DNA of 13,965 nt from Pinguiococcus pyrenoidosus (taxonomy: Eukaryota > Sar > Pinguiophyceae > Pinguiochrysidales > Pinguiochrysidaceae), in contig JAAMXY010000831.1 in the NCBI GenBank assembly GCA_019677205.1, positions 1-13,965 on the forward strand, read 5' to 3'. A model generated the notes under the pieces. That model saw nothing but the letters and a program-made list of their open reading frames with translations, did not search any database and was not told where the DNA came from. The stretch's first letter is position 1, and each line of letters opens with the position of its first letter. Below are positions 1 to 7,485 of the stretch, piece by piece. A program made the translations under genes and the position numbers.

Positions 1-118
1 GATGCCGAGACCAGGGAAGACGGGGCGGTCACCATGAATATCAATACGAAGATCGCGTCCTCCCTTTGAGCCGTTGCCAGTTCCTCGTCATGGCGTGCGC
101 GAACGCTTTCTGTCGCGC

Positions 119-2170
119 TTAGACGAAGTGGTACGAGTGGCCTGCGTTGCTGCCGCCCTGGCCCTTCGTGCGGCGCACCTTGCGCAGGAGCACTGCAGCC
201 AAGATCACGAAAGCAAAGGCGCCGATGCCGACTCCGACAGCCGCTCCCGTGCTCAGCTCGTCGTCGGAACCCGAGCCACCGTCCTTTCCACCGTCCTCTC
301 CGCCTTCGTCGCTCCCTCCCGTGGATCGGGTGGGGATGGTGGCTTGGAAGCGCTCGGTCTCGTCGTCGTAGCTGTATATGTTCGCCTTCGACGCCGCTGC
401 GAGAAGCTCGTTCCCGTCGTCCGAGAACACGACCGCGGCCCAAGTCCTCGCCGGCTCCTTGGTCACTTCCATCCACGTCGCACCGGCGTCCTCCGAGAAC
501 CACACGTTTCCGCCCGCCGCGGCGGCTGCCATGTTGTCCCCGTCTCCGCCGACGCTCACGCTCGACCAGTCCTTCGGCGCCTGCAGGGCCTCGGTCCAGG
601 TGACGCCTTCGTCGCTGGACAAGAGGAGCGGACCTCCTTTCGTGCCGCCCAGAATGACTTGGCCGTCGTCGGACATGGAGATGTCCGTCCAGTAGCGCAG
701 GCCGGACGCCTCGCGGAAGGTCCACGTGGCGCCGGAATCCTGAGACGTCCACGCGTAGCCGTAGCTGGCCACGGCGACGAGATGCTGCCCGTCCTTGGAG
801 GCGGAGATGCTCTTCCAGAACTTGGGGAGGCCCACGGACTGGTCCTCCGTCCAGCTGGCGCCGCCGTTGCTGGACGTCCAGATGTTGCCGCCCATGGCCA
901 CCGCGGCCAGCTTGGTGCCGTCGGCGGACACGGTGATGCCTCGCCACTTCTGCTCGCCCGGGATGGACGTCACGGCGGTCCAGGTGGAGCCGGCGTCGCT
1001 GGACAGCCAGATGTGGCCATTGAGGCCCACGGCGGCCATCCTGTCGCCCGACGCCGAGGCCGCCACGGCGTACCACTCCGTCTTTTCGTCAGTGGCCTCG
1101 GTCCACTGGCCGTCCTTGAAGACCCACACGTTGCCGCCGTTCACGGCAGCCACCACGCGAGAGCCGTCCTCGGAGGCCGCGAGGTCCTGCCAGTCCGCCA
1201 CGGCCTGGGGCACCGGGCAGGCGAGGCGGCTCCAGCTCTGCCCCTGGTCGGCAGACTTGTACAGGCCGGCCTCCGTGGACGCGTACTGGACATCTCCGAA
1301 GCGGTTGTGCGCCACGCTGAGCCAAAAGTCGCTGGCGTCCAGGCTGCTGTCCTGCGCCCAAGTGGCTCCGCTGTCGCGCGACGTCCAGATGTGGCCGGCG
1401 TCTTCCACGGCCGCGAGGACGCTGCCGTCGTCGGACATGGCCACCGAGGTCCAGAAGTGCGTTTCCGAGCTCACGAGCAGCTCGGTCCAAGTGGCGCCGG
1501 AGTCGCTCGACGTCCACAGGTGGCCATTCCACGCGGCAGCCACGAGGCGGCCGCCGTCGTACGACGACGCGATGGCGTTCCAGTTCTGCGCGTCGTCGAA
1601 GCTGGCCTCCGCCCAGGTGCTGCCCGCGTCAGCAGACGTCCAGATGCTGGCTCCGTCGGCGACGGCCGCGATCTTGGAGCCGTCGCCGGACAGAGTGACG
1701 GCGGTCCAGAACTGCGCGCCGGGGGCTGGCGCCTGGGTCCAGCTGCTGCCGAAGTCGGAGGACAGCCACACGCTGCCGGCCCACACGAGGCCCGCGAGCT
1801 GGTTGCCGTCCTGCGAGATGGCCACGGCCTTCCAGGCCTGCGCGCCGGGTCCGCTGGTGACCTCTTGCCAGGTGTCTCCGAAGTCCGCCGAAGTCCAAAG
1901 GTTGCCATTGCTTGCGGCGGCCACGAGCTTCCTGTTGTCCCCGCTCATGTCAATGGCCACCCAGGCCTGCCCTCCGCCGCCCAGCACCACTTCCGCCCAG
2001 GACTGTCCGGCGTCTTGGGAGAGCCAGATGTTGCCGCCACTGACCACGGCGGCCACGCGCTGGCCATCGCCGCCGCTCGCGACGTCGTCGAAGTTGCGCA
2101 CCAGGCACAGGTCGTCGGACGCCCGCGCGGAGAGCAGAAGCGTCGCGGCGAGGAAGACGAAGCGGAACAT
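119..2170 (-). CDS. Secreted/type I membrane protein with about 14 BNR (Asp-box) repeats
   Basis: Uninterrupted 683-codon frame, apparently intronless. The N-terminus is a signal peptide (hydrophobic core FVFLAATLLLSA, likely cleaved near residue 17). Residues about 23-610 are roughly 14 repeats of 39-46 residues; each starts at an aromatic W (pattern W-x-A-V-x-x-S-x-D-G) and ends in an Asp-box such as SSDSGATWTE or SADAGSTW. This is the sialidase/sortilin/Vps10 beta-propeller repeat. A Ser/Gly/Asp/Glu linker (about 615-640) leads to one transmembrane helix (about 641-662), a basic stop-transfer RKVRR and a short cytoplasmic tail ending SYHFV. No sialidase catalytic residues or FRIP motif are visible, so an enzyme role is not supported; binding or adhesion at the cell surface, or sorting, is an inference. 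The start is supported because the signal peptide begins exactly at this Met. Antisense frames over the same DNA are shadows. Confidence 0.87.
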   Translation of the reverse strand: MFRFVFLAATLLLSARASDDLCLVRNFDDVASGGDGQRVAAVVSGGNIWLSQDAGQSWAEVVLGGGGQAWVAIDMSGDNRKLVAAASNGNLWTSADFGDTWQEVTSGPGAQAWKAVAISQDGNQLAGLVWAGSVWLSSDFGSSWTQAPAPGAQFWTAVTLSGDGSKIAAVADGASIWTSADAGSTWAEASFDDAQNWNAIASSYDGGRLVAAAWNGHLWTSSDSGATWTELLVSSETHFWTSVAMSDDGSVLAAVEDAGHIWTSRDSGATWAQDSSLDASDFWLSVAHNRFGDVQYASTEAGLYKSADQGQSWSRLACPVPQAVADWQDLAASEDGSRVVAAVNGGNVWVFKDGQWTEATDEKTEWYAVAASASGDRMAAVGLNGHIWLSSDAGSTWTAVTSIPGEQKWRGITVSADGTKLAAVAMGGNIWTSSNGGASWTEDQSVGLPKFWKSISASKDGQHLVAVASYGYAWTSQDSGATWTFREASGLRYWTDISMSDDGQVILGGTKGGPLLLSSDEGVTWTEALQAPKDWSSVSVGGDGDNMAAAAAGGNVWFSEDAGATWMEVTKEPARTWAAVVFSDDGNELLAAASKANIYSYDDETERFQATIPTRSTGGSDEGGEDGGKDGGSGSDDELSTGAAVGVGIGAFAFVILAAVLLRKVRRTKGQGGSNAGHSYHFV

Positions 2171-3447
2171 CGCGGAGGACTGCCGAGGACGAGGCTTCCC
2201 TAGCGCGGCCGTGGCGTGGGGCTCACGTCTGGGCAGACGAGCGAAGCCTCGGCAGATCCTCTCCCGACCTATCGTCCCTGGCGCTGGCGAATCGAACGCA
2301 ACCGCTGTGTCGGGAGTGGTCCTTTTCCCCAGGAATGAGTTCCAATGGGAGGCTGTTCTACGGACGCAGCTGGAGACGCGCCGTCGCGACTGGATGGGAC
2401 CTCGACCTGTGGACCGCTTAACACATCGTTTAGGACCAAGACTGGTGCGGCTGTAGAGAAGTCAAAGTGTTCGGGAATTCATTCACTTGAAGAACTCGCC
2501 AGACCCTCCCCGGCGGATTCAGCCAATCAGCATGGGTGCAGAAGCTTCCCGGAAGAGAACCAGTTGGAAGTGTGTGTCTCGGGACCTGTCGACGAATTTG
2601 CCACATCTCTGGCGCCGTAGACTGGGCCCTGCAAGGCTCGGGCGATTTCGTCGTGGCAGTTCCTGACTACGTGTTCTAGGCACGAGCTATTTTGAATTGC
2701 TTTCGTGGGTCCGTGCCATTGGTCGATCCTGGCGGTTAGGCTTCGGATGGGCGCTTCGGATCGCAGCAATTCGTCTCGAATTCGTGAGGCTTCTCCACTC
2801 ACTGACACGCGCCACTGGTTCCCAGCAAATTCGAAAACAGTGATGCCAATGCATGCTGAAGTCAGGAGCTCGGAGCTTGGGATTCTGCGACTCGGGAAAG
2901 TGCTTTCCGCGCGTGTGTTTGCTTTGCATAAGAGTCTGACCTTGCGGCTTGCTTTCTGCTTCGACTTCCGTGTCTCACGGGTCTACGTCAACGTGAGAAC
3001 CTTCGGCCGCGCAAGAAGCGAAGCGAATGGAATCTCTCCGTGCTTGTTGCTGGGTGGGAGGAGCTCTTCTCTGGATATCGTCGTTGTGTCAAGAACGTTG
3101 CCAATACTGACATCATGCCATCACTCAGTCTATCAACCAAGCAGACCGACGCGGACGCCCTGCAAGCATCTCTGCATACTCCCGGAGAGCGGCGGCCGCT
3201 CTGCTCCTGTCCACGTGAATGCCCCTCGAAGAGTGTAACCGCACGCGCTGCTGGGCCATAGGGCGCCTGCTTCCCAGCAGTTTAAAATGGGGGTTTGAAT
3301 ATCTTCGCGGACGTTCTGCGTCACTTTCAAAACCCAAAATTCTCAACTCGAGTCGAAGTGTCCGAACACCGGAGCAAAGAAGAATCTCCGTTCAGTTAAG
3401 GAATCGACGCGCCCCTCTGCCGCCGCGAAGACCCGCTATCAGACAGC
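2171..3447. other. Divergent intergenic region, no supportable gene
   Basis: This 1.28 kb lies between the start of the minus-strand Asp-box gene and the start of the plus-strand COPI-associated gene, so it should hold both promoters and 5' leaders. Frames up to 177 codons exist on both strands (plus 2705-3238, minus 2527-2808), but their translations show no domain, repeat, signal peptide or splice pattern, and the base composition is less GC-rich than the flanking genes. A CCAATCA element is at 2523-2529 on the plus strand, and a reverse CCAAT (ATTGG) is at 2718-2722. I see no tRNA or other RNA gene. Confidence 0.6.
2523..2529 (+). promoter_or_regulatory. CCAATCA element (CCAAT-box-like)
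   Basis: The sequence around it reads AGCCAATCAGC, matching the classical CCAAT-box (NF-Y type) core with its usual flanks. It lies in the divergent region between the Asp-box gene (start 2170) and the COPI-associated gene (start 3448), and the same 7-mer recurs in the other two upstream regions of the window. It is 354 bp from the first start and about 920 bp from the second, so its target, if any, is unclear. Confidence 0.3.
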
Positions 3448-4810
3448 ATGAGCAACGACGCCCCCTCATGGCTTCAGGCGCCGGCGTCTAGCGCTCCGGT
3501 GCGTTCAGCAGTGCCTTGGCACCTGTGGCGCTGCGCGCACAACGTAACGACTTTTTGCTGTCTGTCTCGTAGCCGCCACAGCCCGCCGCGGCGCCCGGGC
3601 CGGCGTCTCAGCCGGCGAGTGGCGGATTCGCCAGCGGAGAGGCGTCGCAGCAGTCCTTCGGAGGGCAGTCGAACGGCGGCTTTGGCCGAGGCGGCGGCGT
3701 GGACAGCATCGACGGTCTCAGCACAGCGTGTACGTGAAGCAAGTGGCGGGTGGGCCAGCGCCACCGAGAGCGCGGAAGCTCACAGACGTTACTTGGACGC
3801 CGACAGATGACTGGAAGACCGCATTCTGGGTGCAGCACGTGCTGAGGTTCTTCTTCATCGGGTGAGCACGAGACGACTTGCGGCGCCGGTCAGTGACCTC
3901 CGGGTCCTTGTTTAACGAGCTGTTGTAGATGCTCCATCTTCTTGGCAAGCGTTGCGGCCCTGTCCATGGCCAACGTCCAGGATGCGGATGGCGATAAGCA
4001 GGCGGAAATCATCTTCGTCAGCATCTACCTTATCCGTGAGTGCCGCCAGGACAGCTTCCTAAACCCCCCCGAAGGAGCCAGGGCTGACCTCGTCTTCTGC
4101 CCCCTCTCCAAAACGCGATAGTCTTCTCCGGAATCATGTTCTCCTTTGAGGTAAGGATTGTTGTTATCGACACCACGGGGCTTGGGGCAACGTGTGCTCA
4201 TTTTCCTCCGTTCGCTGCATCGCTTGTTTAGATCACGCGCTACTTTCCAAATGATACGCTGGAGGCGATCTTCCTCCGCAACTTCGGGTGCGAAGACACC
4301 TCAGGCCACCGCTGGCTTGAGCATGCTGGAACTCACCGTTCTCTGTGTCTCCCTCCAGCGTGCTCTACGGCCCCGCAGGTCGTGGACTCACCTATGCCTT
4401 CTTCGGGGTCCTCGCTCTTGGTACGCCACTGCCGCGGAGGCGTCGTTTATGGGCGAAGGGGTTGGAGGCGACGCCCCCAAAATGACCGCGTGACTCCATT
4501 GTAGGCAACGTGGAAGTTGGCGGCCAGACGGAGCAGCTCGCCATCTCGGCTACGGCCATCACTTGCGGCTTCGGATTCATCCAGGTGTGTGCTCTGCTTG
4601 GCTCGCCATCCCGGGCAGCAACGTAGCGGTCTCACCCCGCTGCGCAGATTCTGGTGTACTTGGTCCGGCCCGAGTTCTGCGATCCGGCCATGGAGATCCG
4701 GGTAAGCAGAAGTCGCGCCGTGTGCAGTGGCTATCAAGCCTCTGAATGGACGTCCTTTCATGGCGGCGCAGGTCTTCCCCAAGGGAGTTCTCATGCGGCC
4801 GAAGATCTAA
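3448..4810 (+). CDS. COPI-associated (TVP15-like) four-helix membrane protein, about 10 exons
   Basis: Exons I can join: 3448-3498, 3573-3861 (with an unresolved frame break inside), 3929-4035, 4122-4150, 4232-4287, 4359-4420, 4505-4584, 4648-4701, 4772-4810 (TAA). The resolved introns are 63-86 bp with GTGCGT, GTGAGC, GTGAGT, GTAAGG, GTGCGA, GTACGC, GTGTGT and GTAAGC donors, and all their phases agree. The N-terminus is Pro/Gln/Gly/Ser-rich and soluble (starts MSNDAPSWLQAPASSAP). Four hydrophobic segments follow: FWVQHVLRFFFIG onward, IIFVSIYLILFSGIMFSFE, GRGLTYAFFGVLALG, and ATAITCGFGFIQILVYLV. The helix 2 'YLILF...E' pattern and the G-R-G-L-x-Y-x-F-x-G stretch are what I recognise as the COPI_assoc (PF08507) family, proteins of Golgi/COPI vesicle membranes. 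The predicted length is 235-254 residues depending on how the break at 3668-3727 is resolved. The family call is firm; the cargo and partner are unknown. Confidence 0.85.
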
Positions 4811-5080
4811 GGGATCCGTTCTCATCCGCGGCCCGCGTCCAAGCACTTGAGTTCTTGATTCATTCGGAGTGTGCGTGTCGAAGGCGTGACGCAAAAGGGA
4901 GCTTGGGCACTGGCGACGCTTCGAGGTCGCGGCCCCGCCCAATAGCTAAGAAAAAAAACACGTTCACATGGTTGAACGCACATCCCGCGCTTCGAGGAGC
5001 AGTCTCTGTGCGTTTCGCAATCGCTTCAGCAAAGCCCCAGCCTTGAGAAGTCTGCCCTCCCAGTAAGCCATCGCCCTTCG
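4811..5080. other. Convergent 3' region of COPI-associated and RAB5IF genes
   Basis: 270 bp between the two stop codons of convergent genes. It contains an A8 run at 4950-4957 and no AATAAA signal. Minus-strand frames crossing it are not supported by any domain. It probably holds only the two 3' untranslated regions. Confidence 0.5.
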
Positions 5081-5628
5081 CTACGCTGCGACGCCGCTCT
5101 CCCACAGCAGCGTGTATGTCATGATCCATATCAACATGTACAGCACGACCGAGACCGCCATGCCCTCCTTGATGAGCTCCCCTTGGCCAAACTGGTCCTC
5201 GTCGACCCCCAGAAAGTACGTGTAGTAGCCTGCGACGCAAACCACATCATCAGACATCTGCAAAACAAAACGAAACAAAACAAAACGCCATGCAGAAGGG
5301 TACCGCTAACGCCTGCGATCGTCACGGTGGGAAAGAGCACCACTCCCAGAGCTCCCTTGATGGGCAAGACGCCGCTTACGAGGCCGAAGATGACACTCAG
5401 GCCGACGCGCAGCCAGAAGATCACGTCATAGAACTCTGGAAAGGTCTCCTTTGTCCACCGCGCATTGGGCTGAAGCGCCTTTTGCACGATCTCCACGAGG
5501 CTGGAGGCCTCGCTGCCGCTCTGCGCGCCGGATTTGCCCCCATCCGCGCCGCTTTGCTTGCTCTGCTCCTCGCCCGCATCCGCCGCGCTTCGGCGCTTCA
5601 CGCGTCGTCGCGACCGATCCGTCGGCAT
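5081..5628 (-). CDS. RAB5IF: RAB5IF / EMC6-like family (PF07019) small membrane protein
   Basis: Two exons on the minus strand: 5628-5304 and 5229-5081 (TAG), joined across a 74 bp intron (GTACCC...GTCGCAG) that splits a Gly codon, giving 157 residues. Residues 1-45 are polar and basic (MPTDRSRRRVKRRS...). The conserved part starts near residue 57: RWTKETFPEFYDVIFWLR, a helix ending GLVSGVLPIKG, a second helix TVTIAGVSG-YYTYFLG, the acidic loop VDEDQFG, then ELIKEGMAVSVVLYMLIWIM and a last helix. The W-G/S-x-L-P-I/L-K/R-G turn and the 'DE-x-x-[YF]G ... E-L-x-K-E-G ... W-I' order match RAB5IF (also called RCAF1/OPTI), implicated in respirasome assembly and in multipass protein insertion at the ER. 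The start at 5628 is chosen because the only earlier in-frame Met (5868) would add 80 residues of non-conserved sequence. Confidence 0.86.
5230..5303 (-). other. RAB5IF intron with two candidate 3' splice sites and an A/C-rich tract
   Basis: On the gene's sense strand this intron carries a T-rich tract made of five TTTTG-like pentamers (plus-strand CAAAA units at 5261-5285), directly followed by TTTTGCAG (AG at 5259-5258). Splicing there would give a 46 bp intron and an immediate TGA in the phase set by the donor. The next CAG (ending at 5230) gives a 74 bp intron and the conserved YYTYFLGVDEDQFG. The downstream site is therefore the coding one, although the upstream site has the better pyrimidine tract. 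Confidence 0.6.
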
Positions 5629-5907
5629 CACTCCCGCCGGCGCTCTCTCCACTTTGCGGACCGCGGCGGAGAGAGGGCAGCAGATTGAGAGCTTTCGAAA
5701 TGGAACGTGACAGATGCGAGGAAGGCGGACGCCGACGGACAGAGAGGTCAAGATCGAGACGGACCGCGGACGCCCGCTTCGCTGGTACTTGCACGCAAAG
5801 CGAGACCCGTGGGTGGAAGGGGAAAAACTGTAGTTTGTAGCTGAAGCTGTCACGCGCAAGCGCTGCATGGATATAGTGCAACAAGTACGGTAGCTGACCG
5901 CGGGAGC

Positions 5908-7083
5908 CTAGGGCTTCTGAAGGAGGCCAATCTCCCACGGCTTGACCTACGTGGGAACGATGCACAGAGGAATGAGCGTGCATCCTTCCCCCATTCCTCC
6001 CCCCAAACCATCGCAGAACTTGCGTACCCAAGAGAAGCCACCGTCCGCGGGGATAGTCCAGTGGACCATATCCCAGTTCATGGCGCGGATGTTCTTCATG
6101 GTGTCGCGGTTGCAGTTGCATCCGCCGCTGATGCGGACCCACCAAGGATTCACGATGTGCTACTCAGCAGCAAAGACGAGGTGTGAGCGCGTCCTGAGAG
6201 GCGTTTCGAGCATCAGAAGCCGCTTCGATACCTGCAGTCGAGCGGTCCACGTTCCAGGGGCGGACACGACATGCTCACTGAAGTAGACCTTGCCGCCGCG
6301 CTTGACCAGCTTCTCCAACGCCGCGAGGATGCTAGCTTGACACGGAACCTTGGCATCAAGAAATCTAGCCTAAGCGGCACAGCTCCTGGCCGCCCCCGAC
6401 GCCTTCGCCCATCCCCATCGGTCGTACCTCGCAAAGGACATTTCCAAGGATGACCCAGTCGAAGGAGTTGACGTTCTCCGGCTTTTCCGCCAGGTCTTCG
6501 AGGAACTCCATCGTGGGCGTCACTGGGAAGGGCAGCACTTCTTTCTCCAGCCGTCGCTTGAACGCGGCCATCATCGAAGGCGTCGGCTCAAGAGCCACCA
6601 CCTCGGTGATCCGGTCCCCGCCATTCGCCGCGAGCACCGGAAGATACCCGCCGCCGCCCGCTCCCACATCCAAAACCCGTCCGGAAATGTCACGGAGCAG
6701 CTCCTTCCGCTCGACTGCAAAGTTCTTGGCTGCGTCGTAGAGTGGCGTAAGCGGTGCGGCCTCTTTACGCGAGGCATCGCGATGCCATTCCGTACCCAAG
6801 TCTTCCAGCAGCGGCGGCAAGATGTATCCGGCGATGCGGCGGCCGAAGTCCAAGCCCGGAACGAAGGCCAGGATGCTCGCGAAAGCCACCACTACGGCTA
6901 TGACGGGCGAGAACACGACCGAGGAAACGAGGCTGTAGCATACGATCATAAGCAAGAGGAAGCCAGGCTCCACATGCGCGTCCAAACGTACAACGTCCAC
7001 TGTGGCCTGCGCTTCCTCCGGAGGAAATCCGAGACGTCGATAACGTACGTCTGGCCATCGAGCACCTGCGCCTTCGGCGACAT
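5908..7083 (-). CDS. METTL7-like (TMT1 family) membrane-anchored SAM methyltransferase
   Basis: Five exons on the minus strand: 7083-7066 (tentative), 7006-6428, 6369-6232, 6159-6028, 5946-5908 (TAG). The introns are 59, 58, 72 and 81 bp, all GT-AG and all in phase 0, giving 301 residues. Residues 21-56 are strongly hydrophobic (LLLMIVCYSLVSSVVFSP onward), like the N-terminal anchor of METTL7. Motif I is VLDVGAGGG (117-125), followed by VVALEP with the acidic ribose-binding Glu, and FDWVILGNVLCE as motif III/IV. After splicing come KRGGKVYFSEHV, HIVNPWWVRISGGCNCNRDT, and a terminal WVKPWEIGLLQKP. These parallel the METTL7 'RPGG...F.EHV', 'P.W....DGC.L.R.' and C-terminal 'L.W..V.PHI.G.A' blocks. 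METTL7A/B are ER/lipid-droplet proteins with thiol S-methyltransferase activity; the substrate here is inferred only. If the first tiny exon is wrong, Met at 6949 would start a 276-residue protein with the anchor at its N-terminus. Confidence 0.82.
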
Positions 7084-7237
7084 CTCGCGAGCAGCGAAAG
7101 GGGACAACAGTTGCTCGGGCGCAAACACGTCGGGCGTGGAGCGCGCGCGGAGGCGGATTCTGCGAAGAAGGCCGAAGGAGCAAGAAAGATCTTCCGCGAA
7201 CCCATCCTTCAGCTGCGTAAGCGACCTGAGCCGCCGT

Positions 7238-7244
7238 TGATTGG
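7238..7244 (-). promoter_or_regulatory. CCAATCA element, minus orientation
   Basis: Plus-strand TGATTGG is CCAATCA on the minus strand, in the context ACCAATCAACGG, 155 bp upstream of the chosen METTL7-like start. The CCAAT core with a 3' CA is typical of NF-Y sites in eukaryotic promoters. Assignment is by motif and position only. Confidence 0.4.
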
Positions 7245-7339
7245 TGGAGTGCGGCCACTTTGAAAATGAGGTTCAAGTTTGTACTCCGACTATTGATGCG
7301 AAGCACTGCACGAGAGCGTCCTACCGTTGCTCCCGACGA

Positions 7340-7346
7340 CCAATCA
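7340..7346 (+). promoter_or_regulatory. CCAATCA element, plus orientation
   Basis: The context is GACCAATCAGCG, a close fit to the CCAAT-box consensus. It lies 140 bp upstream of the ATG of the 1134-codon plus-strand gene, about 100 bp from the oppositely oriented copy at 7238-7244. Assignment is by motif and position only. Confidence 0.42.
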
Positions 7347-7485
7347 GCGTGGTCGACAAGGGGCATTTCGCGCGCAAATCATTTGATCAGCGACTTTGCA
7401 AAGATGTGTCCTTTTCATGACCTGCGCACCGCGTACTCGTTAGCAACGCGCCTCACGCGCTTCGTCCCAGAACGTAACGAGCGCG

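Larger units (their letters stand above)
7084..7485. promoter_or_regulatory. Divergent promoter region between METTL7-like gene and large disordered-protein gene
   Basis: About 400 bp separate the two divergent starts (7083 minus, 7486 plus). It holds two CCAATCA motifs pointing towards the two genes: reverse orientation at 7238-7244 (155 bp upstream of the METTL7-like start) and forward at 7340-7346 (140 bp upstream of the plus-strand start). The 5' part (7084-7205, minus strand) is GC-rich and open in several frames, with an ATG at 7205, so part of it may be transcribed leader or an upstream exon of the METTL7-like gene. Confidence 0.45.

Noticed and set aside
2284-2300. tRNA-like B box (GTTCGATTC on the minus strand)
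   Set aside because: The flanking bases do not form a proper T stem and no matching acceptor strand lies about 70 bases away.
74-2456. Two long plus-strand frames (709 and 553 codons) antisense to the Asp-box gene
   Set aside because: Their translations are Arg/Gly/His/Pro- or Ser/Ala/Pro-rich with repeats that simply mirror the Asp-box units. The minus strand has a signal peptide, a regular domain and a membrane anchor, so the plus-strand frames are shadows of GC-rich repeats.
2527-2808. 93-codon minus-strand frame
   Set aside because: Amino acid composition is plausible, but there is no homology, no splice partner and no other support.
2705-3238. 177-codon plus-strand frame in the intergenic region
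   Set aside because: It has no domain, repeat, signal or membrane pattern, a less GC-rich composition than the coding DNA, and no adjoining exon that extends it.
6946-7128. Cytochrome b5-like peptide VLDGQTYVIDVSDF in another minus-strand frame
   Set aside because: It resembles the start of a b5 fold only over about 14 residues, lacks the HPGG haem motif and soon ends. In the preferred model this stretch is the 59 bp intron of the METTL7-like gene.
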